Shown piece after piece: positions 51,913 to 60,848 of a stretch of DNA of 64,000 nucleotides; position 1 is the stretch's first letter, and each line of letters opens with the position of its first letter. The DNA comes from Saccharobesus litoralis (lineage in GTDB: Bacteria > Pseudomonadota > Gammaproteobacteria > Enterobacterales > Alteromonadaceae). The notes beneath the pieces were generated by a model. That model worked only from the letters and a program-made list of their open reading frames with translations. It was not told where the DNA came from and did no database searches. Location of the stretch: contig NZ_CP026604.1 in assembly GCF_003063625.1 (NCBI RefSeq), forward strand, positions 4,566,065-4,630,064. Direction: 5' to 3'. The position numbers were made by a program, and so were the translations under genes.

Positions 51913-54624
51913 ATGAAACAACTCAAATTAACGCCAATCACTCTTGCTGTAAATGCAGCATTACTTACCGGACTAGCATATACAGCGCCAGCCTTGGCCG
52001 CTGAACAAACTGCAGAAGAAGAAATAGAAGTCATTGCAGTTAAAGGGATCCGCGCTAGTGCCAAAGCCAACTTAAATACTAAGCGCTTTGCCGACTCAAT
52101 TGTTGATGCGATCACCGCAGAAGATATTGGTAAATTTCCAGACAAAAACGTCGCCGAATCATTGCAACGTGTAGCTGGTGTATCCATTACTCGTGATTTC
52201 GGTGAAGGTGAAAAAGTCTCTATTCGTGGTACAGCGCCACAATTAAACAACACCTTGTTAAACGGCCAAGCCGTAGCCACAACCAAATGGTGGGCACTAG
52301 AGCCTTCTTCACGCAGCTTTAACTTCTCTTTATTACCGTCTGAACTGGTTTCAGCGTTAGAAGTTTACAAATCACCCGAAGCAAAAATCGACGAAGGTGC
52401 TATTGGTGGTACTGTTATTTTAAGAACCCGCAAACCGTTAGATTTAGATTCTGGTACAATTTATGGCTCGGCCGGTGTGCGTTACAACGACAAAACAGAA
52501 AGTTCAGATCCGCAATTTTCTGGGCTTTTTAGCTGGAAAAACGAAGACGAAACCTTTGGTATATTAGCGTCTATTATTCAACAAGGCCGCGAACAACGTC
52601 GTGACGGTTTAGAAGCCTTTGGTTGGTTTGACGCTACCCGCGCCGATACCGCAGCATCTGTTGGTAAATCAATTCCAGGATGGGACTACGACACCAATAC
52701 AGGTAAAACAGCCTCATGGAACTGGGGCATGGGTTCAGCCTACTTTGACCAAGAGCGTGATCGTTTAGGCTTAAACTTAACCGCGCAAATGCGTCCATCA
52801 GACAACTTGGATCTCACCTTAAATATTGTTGATTCTGAGCTAAAACAAACCAATACCAATAATAACTATATTTCGTCGCACGGTTGGGCTGCCTATATGC
52901 CATGTACGCCGTGGGATCCAGCCTCAGACTTTGAATTATGTGCCGGTATTGAAGACTATACCCTAACCGATCCAAGTGGTGTTGCCGCATTAACCAAATA
53001 CACCATAGGCAAAAATGGTCATGGCGATTATCAACTTAACCAAATGAATGAATCCCTAGCTCGTGTTTCAACCCTAACAACACAAGTTATTGATTTAGAA
53101 GCGAATTACACCGGCGATAACTACACCATTCACGCCCAAGTTGGGGTAACAGAAGCCAACGGTGGTTATGATCGCGAAGATTTGGTTAACTTTGGTCATG
53201 CGTCAGGTTCAAACATCGAAATCTACGACAACGGTTTAATTAACTTCTCATTCCCAACTGAGTTAGGTGGATTGCCGACCGACTCATACGCAGGTTTTGA
53301 CTTCCGTCAGTATCGTTGGAATTCTCGCCCTGAAGTAGACAAAGAAACCTATGCTCAAGCCGATTTTAAATACGAGCTTGATGGAGATGTTATCTCGTCA
53401 ATTGAAGTTGGGGTTAAATTCCGTGACAAAGAACATTCGCAATCGGGTGTCACAACAGAAACTCAAGATTACTCAGCGTTAATCGACAATGCAGATACCA
53501 GTAAATATGATGGTGCAATGTCACCTGACTTACATAGTAGTGTAGCTAATGCGGGTACTTTAACTCGATACGCCACTATTGATATCGACAAAATTCGCGC
53601 AGATGCCGATAAAGTCAGCGGCATTACACCTACTATTGATTACGGCAATGTATATCAATTAACCGAAGATATTACAGCCGCTTATGTGCAAGCGAACCTA
53701 GATATGGGTGAGCTAAAAGGTAATGTCGGTGTGCGTTTAGTGAATACCGAGGTTACGTCCGCGGCATACGAATTAAGCGACAATACTTGGTTTAGTGAAA
53801 GCTCTAGCTATAGTGATGTGCTACCGTCATTAAACTTATCTTACAGCTTAAGTGACGATTTAATTATTCGTGGTGCGGCGTCTAAAACCATGTCGCGCGC
53901 CAACTACGCTGATTTAGCCGCCACTCGAACACTTAGCGCTAACTTAACAGGCAGCGGCGGTAATACCGAATTAAAACCTTACGATGCCACTAATTTCGAC
54001 TTATCTGTTGAATGGTATTTTTCAGACGAAGGCTTGTTGTCTTTAGCCTTGTTTAATAAGCAAATTGATTCATTTATTTTCAATTCAGCTGAACAAGCAA
54101 CGCTTAGCTACGACTGTGACCAAAGCGGCAGTATTGAACCAGGTGAAACCTGTATTTTCACTATGACTCGTCCTAATAACGGTGCAGAAGCGAAAAACAC
54201 AGGTATTGAAGTCAGCTTCCAAATGCCAATTGGCGAATACTTTGGTGTGGTAGCTAACTACACGTATTCAGACGCCGAAGGCAAAAATGCAGCAGGCGAC
54301 ACGATCGATTTAGCGGGTAATTCTAAAAATACTGTCAACCTAACGGGTTATTTTGAGAATGATAATATTTCTGCTCGCGTTGCTTATAACCAACGTAGTA
54401 GTTATCTAACTGGCTTTACCTTTGGTGGCGCGAATACGGCCGATGCTTACTCACAACTAGATGCATCAGTTTCGTATAACCTTACTGATAACTGGTCGGT
54501 AACGTTAGAAGGTCAAAACTTAACAGACTCTGAAGTCTTCCATTATCAAGGTCAAAAGTACCGCCCAATTGGTTTGTATACCTTTGGTCGCAGTTACTAT
54601 GTTAGCACCAGTTTTAACTTCTAA
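51913..54624 (+). CDS. TonB-dependent receptor of the GlcNAc/chitin locus
   Basis: A 903-aa outer-membrane receptor. Signal peptide to about residue 29 (APALAA). Plug domain (about 45-180: RFADSIVDAITAEDIGKFPDKNVAESLQRVAGVSI and GAIGGTVILRTRKPLD) is of the type seen in carbohydrate TonB receptors of Alteromonadales and Xanthomonads. The beta-barrel runs to the C-terminal Phe (YYVSTSFNF). It is controlled by two LacI-type operators and followed by GH20. It probably imports chitooligosaccharides, inferred from context. A terminator separates it from GH20. Confidence 0.9.
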   Translation: MKQLKLTPITLAVNAALLTGLAYTAPALAAEQTAEEEIEVIAVKGIRASAKANLNTKRFADSIVDAITAEDIGKFPDKNVAESLQRVAGVSITRDFGEGEKVSIRGTAPQLNNTLLNGQAVATTKWWALEPSSRSFNFSLLPSELVSALEVYKSPEAKIDEGAIGGTVILRTRKPLDLDSGTIYGSAGVRYNDKTESSDPQFSGLFSWKNEDETFGILASIIQQGREQRRDGLEAFGWFDATRADTAASVGKSIPGWDYDTNTGKTASWNWGMGSAYFDQERDRLGLNLTAQMRPSDNLDLTLNIVDSELKQTNTNNNYISSHGWAAYMPCTPWDPASDFELCAGIEDYTLTDPSGVAALTKYTIGKNGHGDYQLNQMNESLARVSTLTTQVIDLEANYTGDNYTIHAQVGVTEANGGYDREDLVNFGHASGSNIEIYDNGLINFSFPTELGGLPTDSYAGFDFRQYRWNSRPEVDKETYAQADFKYELDGDVISSIEVGVKFRDKEHSQSGVTTETQDYSALIDNADTSKYDGAMSPDLHSSVANAGTLTRYATIDIDKIRADADKVSGITPTIDYGNVYQLTEDITAAYVQANLDMGELKGNVGVRLVNTEVTSAAYELSDNTWFSESSSYSDVLPSLNLSYSLSDDLIIRGAASKTMSRANYADLAATRTLSANLTGSGGNTELKPYDATNFDLSVEWYFSDEGLLSLALFNKQIDSFIFNSAEQATLSYDCDQSGSIEPGETCIFTMTRPNNGAEAKNTGIEVSFQMPIGEYFGVVANYTYSDAEGKNAAGDTIDLAGNSKNTVNLTGYFENDNISARVAYNQRSSYLTGFTFGGANTADAYSQLDASVSYNLTDNWSVTLEGQNLTDSEVFHYQGQKYRPIGLYTFGRSYYVSTSFNF

Positions 54625-54692
54625 ACCAAGCTGAACTGTAAATTAATGTGTGTTGGACAAGGATGTCTGTTCTCTTTGTAACATTCTTTTTG

Positions 54693-54730
54693 CCCGCTAC
54701 GTTCGACTATTAACTAGCGGGTATTTTTTT
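54693..54730 (+). terminator. Terminator between the TonB receptor and GH20
   Basis: A 7-bp GC-rich stem CCCGCTA / TAGCGGG extended by GTT/AAC, then TATTTTTTT. It may reduce read-through into the GH20 gene, allowing more receptor than enzyme. Confidence 0.78.
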
Positions 54731-54750
54731 CTAATAACGAGGGTAACAAA

Positions 54751-57339
54751 ATGCAACGTTTAGGCTTGTTACTGACTTTATCCATTTTTGCACTAAGCGC
54801 CTGTAAATCTTCAAGGCATAATCCGGTTCAACGATTGGCAGAACAACTCGCGGTTCAGTATCAAGTTATCACCAATCGCGCCGATGAAACTTGTCCCAAA
54901 CAATACGCCGGTGGTGCTTGTTTTCAAGGGCAAATTAGTTTGCAACTGCCATACGAATATACCAATAGCGATTGGCAAATTTACTTTAGTCATGTAGCTC
55001 CCATTCGCAGCGAGTCCAGCGAGTTATTCGATATTATTCATATCAATGGTGATCTGCATAAAATCCAGCCTACTGCAGCGTTTAACGGTTTTCTAAACCA
55101 GCAAACCTATAAAATACAATTTAAAGCAGATTACTGGCACTTATCCAATTTCGACGCTATTCCCAACTATTTTATTGTCTCAGGCGAAGGCCAACCAGAA
55201 TTAATCCGCTCAACCAAGGCGCGCATTGACCAACAAACAGGGCAAGAAATCTTGCCGTTTGTTAAACCAATAAGCGACTATGAAAGCCAATTTAAACGTA
55301 CCCCTGATGATAAAACGCTATGGGCTACGCCACAAAATATTTATCAAGCCAATGCTGACAGGCTATTAGATGAGCAACTCATAAACATTCAACCGTCAAC
55401 AGGGTTAACCGCGGCGAACCGCGTTATTCCCAATGTAAAGCAACAACAAATTGGCCAAGGTTTTATAAACCTGCAGCGTGGCTTTAGTATTAGCGCACAA
55501 GACCAAGCTCTATATGCCGAATTAAGATCGGCCTTTTTCCGCTTAAATTTGGTCGGTTTTAATAATATTGCCAGCGGCTTACCACTCACCTTTGAACGCC
55601 AAAGCCAATTACCGGTTGAAGCCTATCAACTCGATATTACGAAGCAAGGCATCAAGATTAACTACACTAACTTGCAAGGGGCTTTTTATGCTATTCAAAC
55701 CCTAGCAAATTTAATCGATATACAAGATAGCTCGCAGCTAGCAGTACAAAAGATTACAGATGAACCACGATACGATTTTCGCGGTTTACACATTGATGTT
55801 TCACGCAATTTTCATGGTGTTAACCAAATCAAAAAGCTAATTCGCGAAATGTCGGCTTATAAGCTCAATTCTTTGCATTTGCATTTGGGGGACGATGAAG
55901 GCTGGCGAGTTGAAATTCCTGGCTTGCCCGAGCTAACCGAATTAGGCGCTAACCGCTGTTTTGACCCACAAGAAAACCAATGCTTGCAAGCTCAATTAGG
56001 CAGCGGGCCGTATAAACAAACTCAAGTTAACGGTTTCTATTCAGTCGATGAATATATCGATTTACTAAAATACGCCAAAGCGCATTTTGTCACTGTGCTA
56101 CCCTCATTTGACATGCCTGGCCATTCTCGGGCGGCGATCAAAGCCATGGAAAAACGCTATCGCGACTACATGGCCAAAGGGCAAACCGCATTAGCCACCG
56201 AATATTTGCTGAGTGACTTTGCCGATAAAACCCAATATGAATCGGTACAATTTTATAGCGACAATACAATCAACGTTTGTATGCCCTCTGCCCTGCACTT
56301 TGTCGATAAAGTGGTTAGCGAGCTGGCTCAACTTCACCGCCAAGCTGGAGTTAAGCTAGATAAGTATCACATTGGTGCCGACGAAACTGCTGGCGCATGG
56401 GTTAAATCGCCTATTTGCCAACAGCTAATGGCGCAAGACCCAAGCTTAACCGGCGAAAAACTTGGCGCGCGATTTGTTGAACAAGTTGCCAACCAACTAG
56501 CCCAAAAGGGCATAAAAGCCGCTGCATGGAGTGATGGCCTAAGTCATGCAAATGCCAACAACTTGCCTAACGAAATTCAAAGTAATGTGTGGAGTACCTT
56601 GTTTTGGAATGGCCACCAAACTTTACACGATCATATCAACAAGGGCTGGCAAGTTGTGGTATCAAATCCGGATGTAACTTACTTTGATTTTCCCTATGAA
56701 GCCCATCCAGATGAACGCGGTTACTATTGGGCATCTCGCGCGACTAATACCTACAAGGTATTTCAATTTATGCCAGACAATACCCCAGCCATGGCAGAAG
56801 TTTGGCACGATAGACAAAACCAACCATACTCAGCCGATGATAGTCAAACGAGTATCACCAATGGCCAACGTGCCGCCGGACTACAAGCCCATTTATGGAG
56901 TGAAACTACGCGACTAGATGTCACAGTAGATTATTTACTCTTCCCTCGCCTACTCGCTTTAGCGGAACGAGCTTGGCATCAGGCAGATTGGGAACTGGCC
57001 TATCAACCCAACCGCCAATACAGTCAGCAATCAGGCTATCTAACCCAGCAAGATCAGCAACAGCGTGACCGAGATTGGCAAATGTTTAATCAGGCGCTCA
57101 GTCGCGAACTGGCTAAATTAGAAAAAGCTCAAGTGCAGTATCGTGTCGCCACGCCAGGCGCTAAATTGCAAGCGGGTCAACTGTATATGAACCATATACT
57201 GCCAAAAACCCAGCTGCAATATCGGATTAACCAAGGTGCTTGGCAAGACTACAACCAGCCAGTTAAGGTAAATGGCCAAGTTGAGGTGCGCGCCAAATCG
57301 CAGTTAGGTACTTTCTATAGTCGCACTGAGGCGCTTTAG
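54751..57339 (+). CDS. GH20 beta-N-acetylhexosaminidase (chitobiase-type) lipoprotein
   Basis: An 862-aa lipoprotein (lipobox FALSAC near residue 17). Order: chitobiase N-terminal carbohydrate-binding domain (about 35-195), GH20 N-terminal domain (about 215-340), catalytic barrel (about 345-745) and a chitobiase C-terminal domain (about 790-862). The catalytic Asp-Glu pair is in HIGADETAG (Asp544, Glu545). GLHIDVSRNFHGV and LHLHLGDDEGWRVEIPG mark the start of the barrel. It removes GlcNAc from the non-reducing end of chitooligosaccharides. Good ribosome site (GAGGGT). Confidence 0.92.
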   Translation: MQRLGLLLTLSIFALSACKSSRHNPVQRLAEQLAVQYQVITNRADETCPKQYAGGACFQGQISLQLPYEYTNSDWQIYFSHVAPIRSESSELFDIIHINGDLHKIQPTAAFNGFLNQQTYKIQFKADYWHLSNFDAIPNYFIVSGEGQPELIRSTKARIDQQTGQEILPFVKPISDYESQFKRTPDDKTLWATPQNIYQANADRLLDEQLINIQPSTGLTAANRVIPNVKQQQIGQGFINLQRGFSISAQDQALYAELRSAFFRLNLVGFNNIASGLPLTFERQSQLPVEAYQLDITKQGIKINYTNLQGAFYAIQTLANLIDIQDSSQLAVQKITDEPRYDFRGLHIDVSRNFHGVNQIKKLIREMSAYKLNSLHLHLGDDEGWRVEIPGLPELTELGANRCFDPQENQCLQAQLGSGPYKQTQVNGFYSVDEYIDLLKYAKAHFVTVLPSFDMPGHSRAAIKAMEKRYRDYMAKGQTALATEYLLSDFADKTQYESVQFYSDNTINVCMPSALHFVDKVVSELAQLHRQAGVKLDKYHIGADETAGAWVKSPICQQLMAQDPSLTGEKLGARFVEQVANQLAQKGIKAAAWSDGLSHANANNLPNEIQSNVWSTLFWNGHQTLHDHINKGWQVVVSNPDVTYFDFPYEAHPDERGYYWASRATNTYKVFQFMPDNTPAMAEVWHDRQNQPYSADDSQTSITNGQRAAGLQAHLWSETTRLDVTVDYLLFPRLLALAERAWHQADWELAYQPNRQYSQQSGYLTQQDQQQRDRDWQMFNQALSRELAKLEKAQVQYRVATPGAKLQAGQLYMNHILPKTQLQYRINQGAWQDYNQPVKVNGQVEVRAKSQLGTFYSRTEAL

Positions 57340-57491
57340 CAGGCTCAGCATAAAAGTCCATGCAAATGTTTGATTTTGCATGGGAAAATATGAATACAAA
57401 AGTCTGTATTACATTAGCGCAGCACTCTCTGTTGCAAAAACGTAACGCTGTTCAGCGAAATAACAAGCAGCAGAAAAGTAACTAAAAAGTA

Positions 57492-57618
57492 TTAGTCAAA
57501 GCGATCAGGTTTTAGGGGAAGCCGTCAAGCTTCGAGGCCCCATGAGCATATGCTCTACTATGTGATTGGGGCGAGTAAGCGCTGACAATGAACCATAAGA
57601 CCTGAGCGAGAAGAATAT
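57492..57618 (+). mobile_element. Interspersed MITE-like repeat, copy E (127 bp, short form)
   Basis: Short form lacking the 49-bp module. Its termini are the most diverged (TTAGTC ... GAATAT) while the interior stays near-identical to the other copies. It lies between the GH20 gene and the GlcNAc-kinase promoter. Confidence 0.83.
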
Positions 57619-57639
57619 AGATAAAAACCGACAAAAACT

Positions 57640-57690
57640 TTGACAAGTTAAGTTAGGTTTGCCAGAATTAAATGACAGCGCTGTCATTTA
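57640..57690 (+). promoter_or_regulatory. Promoter and perfect LacI-type operator of the nag operon
   Basis: TTGACA (57640-57645), 17-bp spacer, CAGAAT (57663-57668), then a perfect 22-bp palindrome at 57669-57690 with core AAATGACAGCGCTGTCATTT. The operator follows the -10 directly, which would block transcription of the kinase and the genes after it. Confidence 0.82.
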
Positions 57691-57743
57691 TCTAAAAAGA
57701 TAACCGACGCGCCAATCTAAATTAAGTAAAAGTGAGAAGCACA

Positions 57744-58622
57744 GTGGCTGATCAGAAGTATATTATCGGTGTAGATGGTGGCGGAACAAAATGTCGAGCC
57801 AGACTCTACTGTACTGTTCAAGGTTTTCTTGGCACGGGCCTAGCGGGCCCTGCTAATCCAGCCAGAGACTTTGACTCTGCCATGCAATCTGTCATTGATG
57901 CATGTCAGGCTGCTATTCAAAACGCTAACTTACCTCAGTTAAAGCTTGACCAAGTTCACGTAGGAATGGGGCTAGCTGGGGTCAACCTTGCCTCGGTTAA
58001 GCAAAAAGTTTTAGCTTGGCAACATCCGTTTAAATCGCGTTTTGTCACCACGGATTTACACATCGCTTGTATTGGCGCGAACGACAATCACGAAGGCGCT
58101 GTCATTATTGTTGGAACAGGCTCTTGTGGCTTAGTGGTAAAAGACAATGAATTTAGTCAACTTGGCGGCCATGGTTTTCCCGTGGGTGATTACGGCGGCG
58201 GCGCTTGGTTAGGTTTTGAAGCGATTCGATACGCATTACGCGCTATGGATAACTTAGCCCCTTCTAGTTCAATGATTACGCGCATTCTCAGCTATTTAAA
58301 TTGCAGTAATGCCAATGACGTAGCCGAGATCATGCTTAACGCACGTCCTGCTGATTTTGCCAGATTGGCGCCGTTAGTTTTTGATGCCGCCGAAGATGGT
58401 GATGAAGCTGCGCGATCTATTATCCAAACCGGTGCTGAGCAAATCTCTGAACTCGCTCGCCAACTGTTAGCCAAACATCCTAGCCGCCTGTCAATGATAG
58501 GAGGCGTTTCCGAACGTATTAAATCTTGGCTGGCCGACGATGTAGCCAAGCATATTCAAACGGCAGTCTATCAGCCTGATTACGGCGCCGTATTTTTTAC
58601 CCTAAACCAATTTAAAAACTAG
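57744..58622 (+). CDS. nagK: N-acetylglucosamine kinase, BadF/BadG family
   Basis: About 292 aa, an ASKHA-fold sugar kinase of the BadF/BadG/BcrA/BcrD family to which bacterial GlcNAc kinases belong. Phosphate loop GVDGGGTKCRARL; second phosphate motif VIIVGTGSCGLVV; adenosine motif MIGGVSERI. It makes GlcNAc-6-phosphate. I prefer GTG 57744 (MADQKYIIGVDGGG, the normal N-terminus) over the in-frame GTG at 57732. First gene of the nagK-SIS-nagA-symporter unit. Confidence 0.85.
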   Translation: MADQKYIIGVDGGGTKCRARLYCTVQGFLGTGLAGPANPARDFDSAMQSVIDACQAAIQNANLPQLKLDQVHVGMGLAGVNLASVKQKVLAWQHPFKSRFVTTDLHIACIGANDNHEGAVIIVGTGSCGLVVKDNEFSQLGGHGFPVGDYGGGAWLGFEAIRYALRAMDNLAPSSSMITRILSYLNCSNANDVAEIMLNARPADFARLAPLVFDAAEDGDEAARSIIQTGAEQISELARQLLAKHPSRLSMIGGVSERIKSWLADDVAKHIQTAVYQPDYGAVFFTLNQFKN

Positions 58623-58643
58623 TCGCATATTTTGAGGTTAAAC

Positions 58644-59642
58644 ATGACAACAACCATCATGGAACAAGAAGCTCGCCAAACACCGAGCTTGATCCGAGAC
58701 CAGTTAAAAAACAACCAAGCCAAAGCCCAAGCTTTAGGTGAAAGTATTAGAAATAACCCACCTAAATTTGTTTATATCATAGGTCGAGGCTCGTCCGATC
58801 ATGCTGGGGTATTTGGTAAATACTTAATAGAGATAGAGGCCGGTATCACAGTTGCCCATGCCGCACCATCGGTCGCCAGTGTTTATGATAAACAACTCGA
58901 TTTATCTAACACACTCGTATTAGCGATTTCGCAATCAGGTCGCAGCCCAGATATTTTGTCGCAATTAGCCATGGCTAAAAATGCCGGAGCGACTACAGTC
59001 GCCTTAGTTAACGACGAAACTTCGCCGTTAGCTGAACAAGCCGATTTTTTAATGCCTTTAGGAGCGGGAGAAGAAAAGGCCGTTGCCGCAACAAAAAGTT
59101 ACTTGTGTACGCTGTCGGCTATCACGCAAATTGTTGCTCATTGGACTCAAAATCAAGCCTTGCTAGATGCGCTAGACGCGCTGCCTGAACAGCTACAAGC
59201 CGCGATTGATGCAGAGCGCCAATTAACCACCCAGCAATTTCAAGATGTTCACAACTGCGTGGTATTAGGACGCGGTTTAGGTTATGCCGTTTCACGCGAA
59301 ATCGCCTTAAAGCTCAAAGAAGTCTGTTCTATTCATGCTGAAAGTTACAGTAGCGCCGAATTTGTGCATGGTCCTATCGCTTTGGCCGGTAAACGCATAT
59401 TGGCGTTAGAAATTGACGTGCACGATGAATCTCGGCCATATCATCAAGAGCAAATTATCGATTTACAAAAGCGTGGTTCTAAGATAATTCATTTAAATCA
59501 GGTAGATACAAATTGCCATCCGCGCACTGCGCCTTTGTTGGTATTACAAAAGTTTTATGTGGATATCGCCACAGTCTCAACCGAGCTCGGCTATAATCCG
59601 GATGCACCTCAAGGTTTAAATAAAGTAACTCGGACACAATAA
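58644..59642 (+). CDS. SIS-domain glucosamine-6-phosphate deaminase (NagB-II type)
   Basis: About 332 aa with two SIS domains, as in the isomerase half of GlmS. The first has IIGRGSSDHAGVFGKYLIE and AISQSGRSPDILSQL; the second has VVLGRGLGYAVSREIALKLKE and AESYSSAEFVHGPIAL. No glutaminase domain. In Shewanella-type nag operons this protein replaces NagB and deaminates glucosamine-6-phosphate. ATG 58644 is preceded by TGAGGT and is chosen over the in-frame TTG at 58632. Confidence 0.88.
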   Translation: MTTTIMEQEARQTPSLIRDQLKNNQAKAQALGESIRNNPPKFVYIIGRGSSDHAGVFGKYLIEIEAGITVAHAAPSVASVYDKQLDLSNTLVLAISQSGRSPDILSQLAMAKNAGATTVALVNDETSPLAEQADFLMPLGAGEEKAVAATKSYLCTLSAITQIVAHWTQNQALLDALDALPEQLQAAIDAERQLTTQQFQDVHNCVVLGRGLGYAVSREIALKLKEVCSIHAESYSSAEFVHGPIALAGKRILALEIDVHDESRPYHQEQIIDLQKRGSKIIHLNQVDTNCHPRTAPLLVLQKFYVDIATVSTELGYNPDAPQGLNKVTRTQ

Positions 59643-59644
59643 GC

Positions 59645-60817
59645 ATGAAACAACACTACCGCCCTACTCGCTTTTTTAACGGTCAAGGTTTTATCGACAA
59701 TGCAGTGATCAGCGTCGAAAACGGCGTTATCTGTGGCATTGACGTAGCAGAAAATGAAGTTGCTGAAAATCTAACAAGTAAGGCAACGAATAACGCCATA
59801 AATCCACAAGACATAACCCGCTTAAATGGCACCTTGGCACCCGGTTATATCGACGTGCAAGTCAATGGTGGCGGTGGTGTACTGTTTAACAATCAGCCAA
59901 CGCTTGCCAGCTTACAGGCCATGTTCAATGCTCACCGCCAGTATGGCACAACCGCGTTGCTACCCACCTTGATCACAGATGATATTGATGTGATGCAACA
60001 AGCAGCAGACGCGGTAGCGCAAGCCATTAAACAGCCTTTATCTGGCATAGTGGGTATTCACTTTGAAGGCCCACATTTATCCGTACCGAAAAAAGGCGTG
60101 CATCCCGCGCAACATATTCGCCACATTAGCGATCAAGAATGGCAACTATTTTCGCGCAACGACTTAGGTATTAAAAAAGTCACGTTGGCGCCAGAAGCGG
60201 TTAGCCCTGAGGAGATCCAGCGCCTGACAGAGCTTAACGTTATTGTGAGCTTAGGCCATAGCAATGCCACCTATGAGCAAACTCAAGCGGCATTGGCGGC
60301 AGGCGCGACCGGCTTTACTCACTTATTTAACGCCATGTCGCCATTAACCAGTCGCGAGCCAGGGGTAGTAGGGGCTGCACTGGCTGCGCAACAGACCTAT
60401 TGCGGCATTATTATTGACCATCATCACGTACACAGTACCAGCGCCAACTTAGCTTATCGCCTAAAAAGTGCAGACAAGTTAGTTCTCGTGACCGACGCCA
60501 TGGCATTAATTGGCAGTAAGCAAAGTCATTTCAATTTATTTGGCGAACAGGTTGCATTGCAAGGTGACAAGCTAACTATTGATACTGGGCAACTGGCCGG
60601 TTCTCATTTATCCATGCAGCAAGCCGTGCAAAACAGCGTTAACGATTTACACATCGAACTAGGCGATTGCTTAAAAATGGCCAGCCTAACCCCAGCCACA
60701 TGGTTAGGTTTAGACGAGCAAATGGGCAAAATTGCCGTAGGCTATCGAGCCGATTGGGTATTACTTAATGACGATTTATCCGTACAACAAACTTGGGTTG
60801 CTGGCCAAGCCAGCTAA
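59645..60817 (+). CDS. nagA: N-acetylglucosamine-6-phosphate deacetylase
   Basis: A 390-aa amidohydrolase that removes acetate from GlcNAc-6-phosphate. Metal and substrate motifs: PGYIDVQVNGGGGVLFN, HFEGPHLSVPKKGVH (Glu ligand), LGHSNATYEQ (His ligand), FTHLFNAMSPL (His ligand) and VTDAMALIG (catalytic Asp). It begins 2 bp after the deaminase gene, so coupled translation is likely. Confidence 0.95.
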   Translation: MKQHYRPTRFFNGQGFIDNAVISVENGVICGIDVAENEVAENLTSKATNNAINPQDITRLNGTLAPGYIDVQVNGGGGVLFNNQPTLASLQAMFNAHRQYGTTALLPTLITDDIDVMQQAADAVAQAIKQPLSGIVGIHFEGPHLSVPKKGVHPAQHIRHISDQEWQLFSRNDLGIKKVTLAPEAVSPEEIQRLTELNVIVSLGHSNATYEQTQAALAAGATGFTHLFNAMSPLTSREPGVVGAALAAQQTYCGIIIDHHHVHSTSANLAYRLKSADKLVLVTDAMALIGSKQSHFNLFGEQVALQGDKLTIDTGQLAGSHLSMQQAVQNSVNDLHIELGDCLKMASLTPATWLGLDEQMGKIAVGYRADWVLLNDDLSVQQTWVAGQAS

Positions 60818-60848
60818 TCACATTTCCATATGATTTAGGAGCAGAACA

